Assembly (NCBI RefSeq): GCF_050876985.1
Contig: NZ_JBPAPP010000001.1
Direction: 5' to 3' (one strand)
From: Halopseudomonas sp002296055
GTDB taxonomy: Bacteria > Pseudomonadota > Gammaproteobacteria > Pseudomonadales > Pseudomonadaceae
DNA: 64,000 nucleotides
In this document: positions 52,840-61,134 of the stretch, in pieces
Layout of the letters: every line of letters begins with the position of its first letter
How positions within the stretch are numbered: position 1 is the stretch's first letter
Program-made: the position numbers and the translations under genes
Notes under the pieces: generated by a model
The model's input: only the letters and a program-made list of their open reading frames with translations
Database searches by the model: none
What the model was told of the DNA's origin: nothing

Positions 52840-53637
52840 TTACTCCTTGGCCAGGGTGGGCTGCTGATAGGCGGCGGCGCGTCCGCGCGGGCCGTGAAAA
52901 TAGCTTTGCACCCAGGCGTTGTCGGTCTCGGCAACGCGCTCCAGGGTGTCGGCGATGAGCACACGTTTTTCTGACAGCACGGCGACCCGATCGCAAATGG
53001 CGTACAGGGTATCCAGATCGTGGGTAACCAGGAAGACGCTGAGCCCCAAGGCATCGCACAGGGTGCGGATCAGGTCGTCAAAAGCGGCAGCGCCGATTGG
53101 GTCAAGGCCGGCGGTGGGCTCGTCGAGAAACAGAATGTCAGGGTCCAGCGCCAGTGCGCGGGCCAGCGCGGCGCGCTTGACCATGCCACCGGACAGCATG
53201 GAGGGGTACTTGTCGCCGGCGCCGGGCGGCAGGCCGGTCAGCGCCACTTTCATACGCGCCAGGTGTTCGGCGTCGTCTCGGCTGAGGCCGCTGTGCTCGA
53301 TCAGCGGTAGCGCGATGTTTTCGACGACGGTCAGCGAGGAGAATAGCGCGCCAGACTGAAATAGCACGCCAAAGCGGCGTTCCTGGATGGAGCGCTCAGC
53401 TGCTGGCAGGGTCTGCAGGTCCTTGCCGAATACCTTGACCGAGCCGGCGTTTGGCCGCCGCAGGCCGACGATGGAACGTAGCAGTACGGACTTGCCGGTG
53501 CCCGAGCCGCCGACCACCCCCAGGACTTCGCGTGGCAGGATATCCAGGTCCAGGTTGTCGTGAACGGTTTGCGTGCCAAAGCGGTTGACCAGGCCCCGCA
53601 CCTGCACCACGGCGTTGCTGTGCTCGTCGCTGCTCAC
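52840..53637 (-). CDS. ABC transporter ATPase, MlaF-like
   Basis: Cytosolic ATPase of the MCE transporter, 265 residues from a GTG at 53635-53637 whose GTGA overlaps the permease stop by four bases. It has Walker A GGSGTGKS (43-50), the Q-loop in FGVLFQSGALFSSLTV, signature LSGGM, Walker B LFLDEP and the switch His in FLVTHDLDTLYAICD. The LSGGM signature and GALF Q-loop are typical of MlaF. A longer upstream frame is disregarded because it would run deep into the permease gene. Confidence 0.93.
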   Translation of the reverse strand: MSSDEHSNAVVQVRGLVNRFGTQTVHDNLDLDILPREVLGVVGGSGTGKSVLLRSIVGLRRPNAGSVKVFGKDLQTLPAAERSIQERRFGVLFQSGALFSSLTVVENIALPLIEHSGLSRDDAEHLARMKVALTGLPPGAGDKYPSMLSGGMVKRAALARALALDPDILFLDEPTAGLDPIGAAAFDDLIRTLCDALGLSVFLVTHDLDTLYAICDRVAVLSEKRVLIADTLERVAETDNAWVQSYFHGPRGRAAAYQQPTLAKE

Positions 53638-54767
53638 CAGCCCATCTCCATGTAAAACAGGGCGGCCAGCGCGTCCACCAGAATCACCACAAAGATGCAC
53701 TGCACTACGCTGGAGGTGGTGTGTTCGCCAACCGACTCGGCGCTACCCGACACCTTGAAGCCCTCCATGCAGCCAATCACGGCGATCAGGAAGGCAAATA
53801 CGGGTGCCTTGGCCAGGCCCAGCAGGAAGTGCTGCACGTCGACGTTTTCCTGCAGCATGCTGATGAACATGGTGGGAGATACGTGCAGGCTGAAGGCGCA
53901 TACCATGGCGCCGCCCAGTAGGCCGCATAGCATGGCGATAAACGTCAGGGCCGGCAGGGTAATCAGCAGCGCGATAACGCGCGGCAGGACCAATAGCTCC
54001 AGGGGGTTGAGTCCCAGTGCGCGGATCGCGTCGATCTCTTCGTTGGCCTTCATCGAGCCGATTTGCGCAGTGAAGGCACTGGCAGTGCGGCCGGCCATGA
54101 GAATGGCAGTCAGCAGCACGCCGAATTCGCGCAGGAAGGAAAACGCGACCAGGTCGACGGTAAATATCTCGGCGCCGAAGGTCCGCAGTACGGTTGCACC
54201 GAGGAAGGCGATGACCGCGCCGACCATGAAGGTCAGCAGTGCCACGATCGGGATAGCGTTGATGCCGGTTTGTTCAATCTGTGCGGCGATGGCGGTCAGT
54301 CGCCAGCGACTGGGGCGCAGCAGATTGGCCAACAAGCTGCTGAGGGTCAGGCCAATAAAGCCCAGTAGCGCTCGCAGATCCCCGGCTAGTACCAGCATCT
54401 TTGCGCCGATGCGGTCGAGTAGCACCACCAACGGGTTGATTTGCGCTGCCGGCGGCGGGTCAGGCTCAGGCTGAATGTCGGCCAGGCGTTGCAGTAGCGC
54501 CCGGCGCTCGCCAGACAGCTGTTGGTCTTGCTTGAGTATCTGCTGCAGACGGTCTGGGCCAAGTAAGTCGGCCAGCAGTTGGCCGCCTGCGGTGTCCAGC
54601 GTATTGAGGGCGCTCAAATCGACCGAGCTAGGCGCGTCTGCGTGTTGCAGGCTTGCCAGTTGTTGGCGCAGGCGAGCGTAGTTGGCCAGTGTCCAGTCAC
54701 CGACAATGCGCAGCGTGCTGCCATCGTCACTGTGTTGAATGAAGGTTGATTGTGCGGAATGGGGCAT
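53634..54767 (-). CDS. MlaE-family permease with N-terminal STAS (MlaB-like) domain
   Basis: Inner-membrane lipid-transport permease of 377 residues. The first 95 or so residues form a STAS domain (STLRIVGDWTLANYARLRQQL, VDLSALNTLDTAGGQLLADLL) that corresponds to the separate MlaB protein in E. coli. Then comes the MlaE core with the coupling segments GINAIPIVALLTFMVGAVIAFLGATVLR, FLREFGVLLTAILMAGRTASAFTAQIGSMKANEEIDAIRALGLNPLELLVLPRV. The start is the ATG at 54765-54767, but a GTG at 54782 is equally possible. It lies 38 bases after yhcB and is likely cotranscribed with the downstream ATPase, MCE and lipoprotein genes. Confidence 0.92.
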   Translation of the reverse strand: MPHSAQSTFIQHSDDGSTLRIVGDWTLANYARLRQQLASLQHADAPSSVDLSALNTLDTAGGQLLADLLGPDRLQQILKQDQQLSGERRALLQRLADIQPEPDPPPAAQINPLVVLLDRIGAKMLVLAGDLRALLGFIGLTLSSLLANLLRPSRWRLTAIAAQIEQTGINAIPIVALLTFMVGAVIAFLGATVLRTFGAEIFTVDLVAFSFLREFGVLLTAILMAGRTASAFTAQIGSMKANEEIDAIRALGLNPLELLVLPRVIALLITLPALTFIAMLCGLLGGAMVCAFSLHVSPTMFISMLQENVDVQHFLLGLAKAPVFAFLIAVIGCMEGFKVSGSAESVGEHTTSSVVQCIFVVILVDALAALFYMEMGW

Positions 54768-54805
54768 GGTGTTGGCCCGCACCGGTCAGGGCGCGGGCCG
54801 CTGCA

Positions 54806-55264
54806 TCAGGATTTGCGTTTTACGCCGAAGTCCTCGGACAGGGTGCCCGGGCCGTTGGCTTCTTTGGGTGCGTAATCGCGGGGCGGCTCCAGCGAATCGA
54901 ACGCGGGCTCTTGGCGACTGCGGCTGTCGCGTACGGTGCTGGCCTCCTGGTCCAATGCAGCCAGCAGACGTTGGCGGGTCATGTCGTCAGGTGCTAGCTC
55001 AAGCGCGCCGTGAGTCAGGTGTTCCTGGATGTCCTGGTAGCTGCGGTTCAGGCGACTGGCCAGCGTGGCAGTGGTCTTGAAGTGGGTCGACACTTCCTGC
55101 TGGTACTCTTCAAAGCGCAGCTGCAGGCTTTCGAGTTGAGCCTGGGCGCTGGCATTACTGCCACTGCTGACGCGACGTGACACTTGTGCCAGGACGATGC
55201 CAACTACAATACCAACGGCCAGTGCGACGGCTGTTGCAATCCACAGGTTTTCGCTTGCTTCCAC
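54806..55264 (-). CDS. zapG: YhcB/ZapG-family (DUF1043) inner-membrane protein
   Basis: A 152-residue protein with one N-terminal membrane helix (LWIATAVALAVGIVVGIVLAQ) followed by a cytosolic coiled coil (ASAQAQLESLQLRFEEYQQEVSTHFKTTATLASRLNRSYQDIQEHL) and a disordered acidic/proline tail. This is the DUF1043 layout; in E. coli YhcB (ZapG) links cell division, shape and envelope synthesis. The core HFKTTATLASRLNRSYQDIQEHL is a conserved family segment. It is divergent from the hydrolase gene and upstream of the MCE operon on the same strand. Confidence 0.88.
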   Translation of the reverse strand: MEASENLWIATAVALAVGIVVGIVLAQVSRRVSSGSNASAQAQLESLQLRFEEYQQEVSTHFKTTATLASRLNRSYQDIQEHLTHGALELAPDDMTRQRLLAALDQEASTVRDSRSRQEPAFDSLEPPRDYAPKEANGPGTLSEDFGVKRKS

Positions 55265-55614
55265 CTTGGGTCCCTCATCTATCGGTTGGTGCGTTCAGGT
55301 CAGTGCACCCTGCCTTGGCTTACGGTAAACAGTTTTGTCGGGCAAGGCCAGCGGGCCGTTGAAATTCTGCCTGCATCGGCGCGCCGCGTTTAAACCGGTT
55401 GCTACCGCGATTTTTGTCCTCGCCGTGCGCGCCACCCTGACGCGCGGCGCGGCGTGCATGCGCCGGCCGCCGGGCTCACCGAGGTCGGTGCCACGGTTGT
55501 CAGCTTGTCAGGGCAAAGACGCAAAGGCCAGAATATGGCTTTTGAGCGTTGCGCCTTCGGCAGGTTCCGCTGGTGCGACGCCCGGTCACGCACTGTAGTC
55601 ACGGAGTATCCAGA
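55265..55614. other. Intergenic region between yhcB and the hydrolase gene, no gene seen
   Basis: A 350-bp divergent gap that must hold both promoters. It is GC-rich in the middle (55430-55480). No convincing reading frame, RNA gene, repeat or textbook promoter was recognised. Confidence 0.5.
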
Positions 55615-56247
55615 ATGAGTCGAGCTGGCGAACAACACCTGATGATCGATGGCCCGGTTGGTCCGCTGGAGGCCATCTTGACTGACGGCGAGCGCGAGGG
55701 TGTAGTTGCGGTTATCTGCCATCCTAACCCGGTGCAGGGCGGGACCATGCAGAACAAGGTGGTGCACACGCTGATGCGCACCGCGCGGGATCTGGGTGCC
55801 AGCACCCTGCGGTTCAACTTCCGCGGTGTGGGTGCCAGTGCTGGTGAGCACGATCATGGTAGCGGCGAAGTAGATGATTGTCTGGCAGTGCTGGAGTGGG
55901 TGCAGGCCAATTTACCCGTTCGAGAGCTGTGGCTGCTGGGGTTTTCCTTTGGTGGTTATGTGGCAGCAGCGGCGGCTTCACGCATGGCCCAGTGGCCGCA
56001 GCGTCTGGTGCTGGTAGCGCCGTCGGTGGAGAAGCAGGCATTCCACCTGCTCAAGCCACTGGCAGGCCCGGTCAGCGTGATGATGGGAGAGGTGGACGAC
56101 GTGGTTGCGCCCGAGTCAGTGTATGCGGCCTTTGCTGACGAGCAGGACGCGGAAGTCGTGCGCTTTGCCGACACGGGACACTTCTTCCACGGCAAGCTGG
56201 TGCCACTGAAAGCCGAGGTGGAGCGGGTCCTGGGCGGGGGCGCTTGA
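55615..56247 (+). CDS. Alpha/beta hydrolase
   Basis: A 210-residue cytosolic hydrolase of the small dienelactone-hydrolase-like type. The ATG at 55615 follows ACGGAGTATCC. It shows VVAVICHPNPVQGGTMQNKVVHTLM (oxyanion-hole HPxP), LRFNFRGVGASAGEHDHGSGEVDD, the nucleophile elbow GFSFGG, GEVDDVVAPE (acid) and DTGHFFHGKL (His). The set is a complete Ser-Asp-His triad. The subfamily is common next to yhcB and zapE in Pseudomonas-like genomes; its substrate is unknown. Confidence 0.9.
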   Translation: MSRAGEQHLMIDGPVGPLEAILTDGEREGVVAVICHPNPVQGGTMQNKVVHTLMRTARDLGASTLRFNFRGVGASAGEHDHGSGEVDDCLAVLEWVQANLPVRELWLLGFSFGGYVAAAAASRMAQWPQRLVLVAPSVEKQAFHLLKPLAGPVSVMMGEVDDVVAPESVYAAFADEQDAEVVRFADTGHFFHGKLVPLKAEVERVLGGGA

Positions 56248-56312
56248 TTGCCAAGGGGCGATGCTGGCGTTAGAGTATCGCTCCCCCGTTTTTCCCTACT
56301 GGTATCTCGCGC

Positions 56313-57404
56313 ATGTCTCCCCTGGAACGATACAAGGCGGACCTCCAGCGTCCCGACTTTTTTCACGACCCTGCCCAAGAGCGGGCCGTTCGGCACCTGC
56401 AGCGCCTGTACGACGATCTGGTTGCCAGCGAACAGGCCCGCCCCGGTCTGTTCGATCGCCTGCGCAAGCGCAAGCCAGAGCCGATCAAGGGTCTGTATTT
56501 CTGGGGTGGAGTAGGGCGCGGCAAGACCTATCTGGTCGATACCTTCTATGACGCCTTGCCCTTTGATCGCAAGATGCGCACCCACTTTCACCGCTTCATG
56601 CAGCGTGTGCACCACGAACTCAAGGGGCTCAAGGGGCAGAAGAACCCGCTCAAGCTGATTGCCGAGCGCTTTGCGGGTGAAGCCAAGGTCATCTGCTTCG
56701 ATGAGTTTTTTGTCTCCGATATCACCGATGCAATGATTCTGGGCAGCCTGATGGAAGAGCTGTTTGCTCAGGGCGTGACCCTGGTGGCGACTTCTAATAT
56801 CGTACCTGACGGTCTGTACAAGGACGGCCTGCAGCGCGCGCGGTTTCTGCCGGCAATCGCTCTGCTTAACAGCTGCACCGAAGTGGTCAACGTAGACAAT
56901 GGTGTGGATTACCGGTTGCGTGCGTTGGAGCAGGCCGAGCTTTATCACTATCCGCTCGACAGCGAGGCCGATAGCAGTCTGCGTCGCAGTTTCGAGAGTT
57001 TGGTACCTGATCTGGCGAGCGTCAGTGAAAATGAAGCCCTGATCATCGAGAATCGTCCCATTCAGTCGCTGCGCGTCTGCGAAGATGTGGCCTGGTTCGA
57101 GTTTCGTGCGCTGTGCGATGGCCCGCGAAGCCAGAACGACTACATCGAGCTGGGTCGCGTGTTTCACGCGGTCTTGATCGCCAATGTGGAGCAGATGAAC
57201 GTGGCCAAGGATGATATGGCGCGACGATTTATCAATCTGGTCGACGAGTTTTATGATCGCAACGTCAAGCTGATCATCTCCGCCGAAGTGCCCTTAAAGG
57301 ATCTCTACGCGGGCGGGCGTCTGGAATTTGAATTCCAGCGCACCCTTAGTCGCCTGCTGGAGATGCAGTCCCACGAATTCCTGGCTCGCCCGCACAAGCC
57401 CTGA
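56313..57404 (+). CDS. zapE: Cell division ATPase ZapE (AFG1 family)
   Basis: AFG1-type ATPase of 363 residues that associates with the Z ring in E. coli. The family start SPLERYKADLQRPDFFHDPAQERAV is intact. Walker A is GGVGRGKT (65-72), followed by the RTHFHRFMQ segment, Walker B VICFDEFFVSDITDAM and the sensor-like LVATSNIVPDGLYKDGLQR. The C-terminal part carries FHAVLIANVEQM..KDDMARRFINLVDEFYDRNVKLIISAEVP. It lies 65 bases after the hydrolase gene and has only 7 bases to the convergent GlxA-type gene, with no terminator visible between them. Confidence 0.95.
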   Translation: MSPLERYKADLQRPDFFHDPAQERAVRHLQRLYDDLVASEQARPGLFDRLRKRKPEPIKGLYFWGGVGRGKTYLVDTFYDALPFDRKMRTHFHRFMQRVHHELKGLKGQKNPLKLIAERFAGEAKVICFDEFFVSDITDAMILGSLMEELFAQGVTLVATSNIVPDGLYKDGLQRARFLPAIALLNSCTEVVNVDNGVDYRLRALEQAELYHYPLDSEADSSLRRSFESLVPDLASVSENEALIIENRPIQSLRVCEDVAWFEFRALCDGPRSQNDYIELGRVFHAVLIANVEQMNVAKDDMARRFINLVDEFYDRNVKLIISAEVPLKDLYAGGRLEFEFQRTLSRLLEMQSHEFLARPHKP

Positions 57405-57411
57405 GGCGATG

Positions 57412-58425
57412 TCAGGCAGCAGGTTCGCGGCCGCTTTGCTGATGTGAGCGGCGAAAGGCATTCGGCGACAGGCCGGTATGTTGGCGGAACAAGCGGGCAA
57501 AGAAGCTCGCATCGTCGTAGCCGATTTCGTAGCTGATGGTCTTGATGCTCTGGTTGCCGGTCACTAGCAAGGTTTTCGCCATTTCAATGCGCAGCCGCTG
57601 CAGGTAATGCAGCGGCTTGTCGCCGGTGGCCTGGTGGAAGCGTCGCATGAAGTTGCGAATGCTCATGCCGTGCCGGCTGGCGACGTCTTCAAAGCGAAAC
57701 TTCTCTGCAAAGTGCTGCTCCAGCCACTGTTGAATCTGCAAAATCGCCATGTCCTGATGCATCTTCTGCCCGCCAAAGCCGATGACGCCCGGCGTGTAGC
57801 TGCGTTGCACTTCGTAGAACACGTCGCGCGCCAGCGTGCGCGAAACCTCCGGGCTGCACAGGCGCTCTGCCAGGTGTACGAACAGGTCTCGACCCGAGCT
57901 GATACCTGCTGCGCACAGCGCTTGGCCGGCGTCGGTCAGATGCTTGTCGCGTTGCAACTCAACCTTTGGAAAGCGGTGGGCAAACTCGTCGTGAAAGCGC
58001 CAATAGGTGGTTGCCTCCCGGCCATCCAGCAAGCCTGCCGCCGCCAGCCAGAATGCACCGGTGGCCACGGCGCCAATCAGTGCGCCGCGCTGGCTCTGCT
58101 GTTGTAACCAGGGCAAGACCTGGGGGTAGCGTTGTTGCAGCAGGTCAAAGTCGCCCCAAAAGGCCGGCAGAATGATCAGCTGCGGCTCGGTCTCGTCAAT
58201 GGTGCCCTGCGCCGGGATGGGGTCGCGGTTGAAGCTGATGGCCGGGCGTGCGTCTGGCGTAACCACCCGCGCCTCAAATCCTGGAGTCAGCCCCAAGCCC
58301 TGTTGGCGCCCGGTGTTCAGGCTGGCCATATAGAAAAAGTCTTTGGCCTGGGCCAGGGTCGAGGTGATGGTGTCGTCGGTGGCCAGAATGGCAACCTGAC
58401 GCAACGGGGCGGCATTACTGTTCAT
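57412..58425 (-). CDS. GlxA-type transcriptional regulator (DJ-1/PfpI plus AraC HTH)
   Basis: A 337-residue regulator from the ATG at 58423-58425. The N-terminal DJ-1/PfpI-like sensor domain is at about 8-190 (QVAILATDDTITSTLAQAKDFFYMASL, LIILPAFWGDFDLLQQRYPQVLPWLQQQ, GALIGAVATGAFWLAAAGLLDG). The C-terminal AraC double helix-turn-helix is at about 235-325 (FRFEDVASRHGMSIRNFMRRFHQATGDKPLHYLQRLRIEMAKTLL, ISYEIGYDDASFFARLFRQHTGLSPNAFRR). Relatives control catabolism of quaternary amines or amino acids. The usual active-site cysteine position of DJ-1 proteins is Ala here (GAVATGAF), which suits a binding rather than an enzymatic role. The target is unknown. Confidence 0.9.
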   Translation of the reverse strand: MNSNAAPLRQVAILATDDTITSTLAQAKDFFYMASLNTGRQQGLGLTPGFEARVVTPDARPAISFNRDPIPAQGTIDETEPQLIILPAFWGDFDLLQQRYPQVLPWLQQQSQRGALIGAVATGAFWLAAAGLLDGREATTYWRFHDEFAHRFPKVELQRDKHLTDAGQALCAAGISSGRDLFVHLAERLCSPEVSRTLARDVFYEVQRSYTPGVIGFGGQKMHQDMAILQIQQWLEQHFAEKFRFEDVASRHGMSIRNFMRRFHQATGDKPLHYLQRLRIEMAKTLLVTGNQSIKTISYEIGYDDASFFARLFRQHTGLSPNAFRRSHQQSGREPAA

Positions 58426-58458
58426 TGTTGTTGTCTTTAGGCAGGGTAGATCGGACAC

Positions 58459-58485
58459 AAATGGCCGAAATGGCCGAAATGGCCG
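58459..58485. repeat. Three tandem copies of a 9-bp repeat upstream of the GlxA-type gene
   Basis: AAATGGCCG occurs three times head to tail with no mismatch. It lies 34 bases upstream of the regulator start, and if the frame were extended it would encode an Arg-Pro-Phe repeat. Possible slippage-prone spacer in a promoter region. Confidence 0.8.
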
Positions 58486-58562
58486 CAGCAGGCGAGTGTC
58501 TACCGAGAGGCGTGGCGGGTCAAGCTGTGGCTGAAGGGCGCCCGGGGAGGGGGCCAACAAGT

Positions 58563-58618
58563 CAGCGCTGATTAACGCCACCGACTCCGCTCAAGGCGTT
58601 TGGCGTTAATCAGTGCTG
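58563..58618. repeat. Long 18-bp inverted repeat after the aldo/keto reductase gene
   Basis: CAGCGCTGATTAACGCCA (58563-58580) and TGGCGTTAATCAGTGCTG (58601-58618) pair at 17 of 18 positions around a 20-base loop. It starts 8 bases past the reductase stop and may act as its terminator. The arm shares AGCACTGATTAA with the MITE end at 3163, so it may be a remnant of the same repeat family. Confidence 0.65.
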
Positions 58619-58625
58619 GGCAGGA

Positions 58626-59666
58626 TCAGGGGGCAGGGTTAGGTTGACTCTGGTGGATCTCAGAAATGGCCTTGAGCACGCTGTCGGTCAGCCCCATGTT
58701 GATGCTGCTGAGGTTGCGGTTGAGCTGATCCATGTTGGTGGCGCCGATGATGTTGCTGGTGACAAAGGGCTGGCGGGTGACGAAGGCCAGCGCCATCTGC
58801 GCCGGGTCCATACCGTGGTCGCGAGCCAGTTGCACATAGCGAGCGCACGCTTTTTGGGCCTGTGGGTTGCTGTAGCGTACAAAGCGCTCGAATAGTGTCA
58901 GGCGCGCTTTTTCCGGCCGCAGGCCGTTGAGGTACTTGCCCGTCAGCGCCCCGAAGGCCAGAGGTGAGTAAGCCAGCAGTCCGATCTGCTCGCGGATAGA
59001 CATTTCTGCCAGGCCGACCTCGTAGGTGCGATTGAGCAGGTTGTACGGATTCTGGATCGACACCATGCGAGGCCAACCGCGGCTGTCGGCCAGGTGCAGA
59101 AACCGGCTGACACCCCATGGGGTCTCGTTGGACAGGCCGATATGGCGTACTTTGCCCGCCTTGACCAGGGCGTCCAGCGCTTCCAGCGTGTCTTCAAAGG
59201 CAGTCAGCTCATCATCCGGGTTGTGGCGATAACCCAGCTGACCGAAAAAGTTGGTCTGCCGATCGGGCCAGTGCAGCTGGTAGAGGTCAACGTAGTCGGT
59301 CTGCAGGCGCTGCAGGCTGCCGTCGATGGCCTGGTTGATATGCTCGCGGGTGAAGCGTGTGCGGCCGTCGCGTAGATATGTCATGCCATTGCCTGGGCCG
59401 GCAATTTTGCTGGCCACAATCCACTTGTCGCGACCGCCGCGTTGGGCGAAGAAGTTGCCGATGATGCTTTCTGTTGCGCCGTAGGTATCGCCCTTGGGGG
59501 GCACCGGGTACATCTCGGCGGTATCGATAAAGTTGACGCCGGCATCGCGGGCGCGATCAATTTGGGCAAAGGCCTCTTGCTGCGTGTTCTGTTCCCCCCA
59601 GGTCATGGTGCCTAGGCAGAGGGCGCTGACCTTGAGGTTGCTGCGGCCGAGAGGGCGGTATTGCAT
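58626..59666 (-). CDS. Aldo/keto reductase (Tas-like)
   Basis: NADPH-dependent aldo/keto reductase of 346 residues (cytosol). It has the TIM-barrel landmarks: FIDTAEMYPVPPKGDTYGATE with the catalytic Asp/Tyr, WIVASKIAGPG (Lys), VDLYQLHWPDRQTNFFG (His), GKVRHIGLSNETPWGVSRFL and the C-terminal cofactor loop SNIIGATNMDQLNRNL. The insert after the catalytic Tyr (PVPPKGDTYG) and HWPDR are typical of the Tas subgroup. No regulator or partner is adjacent on its strand; it sits between the GlxA-type gene and rplM. The natural substrate is unknown. Confidence 0.93.
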   Translation of the reverse strand: MQYRPLGRSNLKVSALCLGTMTWGEQNTQQEAFAQIDRARDAGVNFIDTAEMYPVPPKGDTYGATESIIGNFFAQRGGRDKWIVASKIAGPGNGMTYLRDGRTRFTREHINQAIDGSLQRLQTDYVDLYQLHWPDRQTNFFGQLGYRHNPDDELTAFEDTLEALDALVKAGKVRHIGLSNETPWGVSRFLHLADSRGWPRMVSIQNPYNLLNRTYEVGLAEMSIREQIGLLAYSPLAFGALTGKYLNGLRPEKARLTLFERFVRYSNPQAQKACARYVQLARDHGMDPAQMALAFVTRQPFVTSNIIGATNMDQLNRNLSSINMGLTDSVLKAISEIHQSQPNPAP

Positions 59667-59834
59667 GGGTTGCTCCTTGGGTTGCCTGAGGGTGTCTATG
59701 AGTATCTGGACTAAGGTAGCGTCGGTTGGTTCTATTATGCGCCATGGTCCGTCGCTGATTCTGCGCGCTGCTGCGACGCATTGGAATAGCGCAGGCCAGG
59801 GCTGATGTGATCGCTGCAGGTGGTGAAATAAAGG

Positions 59835-59862
59835 TTGAATTTTTCCCGTCGATTGGCATAAT
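59835..59862 (+). promoter_or_regulatory. Possible distal promoter of rplM
   Basis: TTGAAT (59835-59840) and CATAAT (59857-59862), 16 bases apart, lie about 175 bases upstream of rplM. This may be a second promoter to the one at 59969. Confidence 0.4.
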
Positions 59863-59968
59863 GCCGCGCACTCTCGACAGGATGCCTAGCCTGTCGTTGT
59901 TGTTACAGCACAGATGCCACCCAGACCCACGCAGCCCCCACTGAGTGTCTGTTCTAGGCTTTGTTGTC

Positions 59969-59997
59969 TTGTAAAAACACATTTCGTTCTGTAAGAT
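59969..59997 (+). promoter_or_regulatory. Sigma-70 promoter of rplM-rpsI
   Basis: TTGTAA (59969-59974) and TAAGAT (59992-59997) are 17 bases apart, giving a leader of about 35 bases before the rplM ATG. In that leader CGCC and GGCG at about 60000-60019 could pair just upstream of the ribosome-binding site; L13 represses its own message in E. coli, but no match to that operator was attempted. Confidence 0.65.
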
Positions 59998-60038
59998 TCG
60001 CCGTCTTCTATTTAAGGCGGCCTCTGAGGCTAGGATTG

Positions 60039-60467
60039 ATGAAAACTTTCAGCGCAAAACCTGAAACCGTAAAACGCGACTGGTACGTCGTGGATGCCGA
60101 AGGCCTGACCCTGGGTCGCCTGGCTACCGAAGTTGCCTCGCGCCTGCGCGGTAAGCACAAGCCCGAATACACCCCGCATGTTGATACCGGTGACTACATC
60201 GTCATCATCAATGCCGAGAAAGTTCAGGTGACCGGTAACAAGACTCAGGACAAGATCTACTACAGCCACTCCGGTTTCCCGGGCGGCATCAAGTCGATCA
60301 ACTTTGAAAAGCTGATCCAGCGCGCTCCTGAGCGTGTGATCGAATCTGCCGTCAAAGGCATGTTGCCGAAGAACCCCCTGGGTCGTGCAATGTATCGCAA
60401 GATGAAGGTGTACAAAGGCACCGCTCATCCGCATGCTGCACAACAGCCCCAAGAACTGAAGATCTAA
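60039..60467 (+). CDS. rplM: 50S ribosomal protein L13
   Basis: Ribosomal protein L13, 142 residues from the ATG at 60039 (GAGGCTAGGATTG upstream). The N terminus KTFSAKPETVKRDWYVVDAEGLTLGRLATEVAS, the PHVDTGDYIVIINAEKVQVTGNK core, YYSHSGFPGGIK, and GMLPKNPLGRAM..KMKVYKGTAHPHAAQQP are all standard. It is the first gene of the rplM-rpsI operon; rpsI follows after ten bases. Confidence 0.99.
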   Translation: MKTFSAKPETVKRDWYVVDAEGLTLGRLATEVASRLRGKHKPEYTPHVDTGDYIVIINAEKVQVTGNKTQDKIYYSHSGFPGGIKSINFEKLIQRAPERVIESAVKGMLPKNPLGRAMYRKMKVYKGTAHPHAAQQPQELKI

Positions 60468-60477
60468 GGAGTTCACC

Positions 60478-60870
60478 ATGTCGGCGACACAAAACTACGG
60501 CACTGGCCGTCGTAAAACTGCCACCGCTCGCGTATTCCTGCGTCCGGGTTCTGGCAACATCTCCATCAACAACCGCAGCCTGGAGAACTTCTTCGGCCGC
60601 GAAACCGCTCGCATGGTTGTTCGTCAGCCGCTTGAGCTGACCGAGAGCACCGAGAAGTTCGACGTGTACGTTACCGTCAGCGGCGGTGGTATCTCCGGTC
60701 AGGCCGGCGCTATCCGCCACGGCATCACTCGTGCCCTGATGGAGTACGACGAGACTCTGCGCAGCGAACTGCGTAAAGCGGGCTACGTTACCCGTGACGC
60801 TCGTGAAGTTGAGCGTAAGAAAGTGGGTCTGCGTAAAGCGCGTAAGCGTCCGCAATACTCCAAGCGTTAA
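60478..60870 (+). CDS. rpsI: 30S ribosomal protein S9
   Basis: Ribosomal protein S9, 130 residues. It shows QNYGTGRRKTATARVFLRPGSG, VTVSGGGISGQAGAIRHGITRAL and the basic C terminus KKVGLRKARKRPQYSKR, whose last Lys-Arg contacts P-site tRNA. AAGGAGTTCACC precedes the ATG. Followed by a strong terminator. Confidence 0.99.
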   Translation: MSATQNYGTGRRKTATARVFLRPGSGNISINNRSLENFFGRETARMVVRQPLELTESTEKFDVYVTVSGGGISGQAGAIRHGITRALMEYDETLRSELRKAGYVTRDAREVERKKVGLRKARKRPQYSKR

Positions 60871-60886
60871 TCTTCGATTGCGCTGC

Positions 60887-60923
60887 AAAACGCCCGGGCT
60901 CCGGAAGGAGTGCCGGGCGTTTT
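60887..60923 (+). terminator. Rho-independent terminator after rpsI
   Basis: AAAACGCCCGG (60887-60897) pairs with CCGGGCGTTTT (60913-60923), a perfect 11-bp stem with T-rich 3' end, 16 bases after the rpsI stop. Confidence 0.9.
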
Positions 60924-61134
60924 CGTGTCTGCGGCAAGATGTCGCGTGATCTATTATGCTTTGCAAGTCCCTGAATGGCGGGGAATTCGGTATAGTGTCG
61001 GCCTTCTTGGGAGTGGGATATCACCTTGTCAAAAAAGGGGTTTTTCATTACCATCTGATTCATTTTGTGCAGGCTGTTCAACTTTGAAAAGGCCTTGTAA
61101 AAAGGTCAGAAATTAGCTGATGGGAGACGACTGG

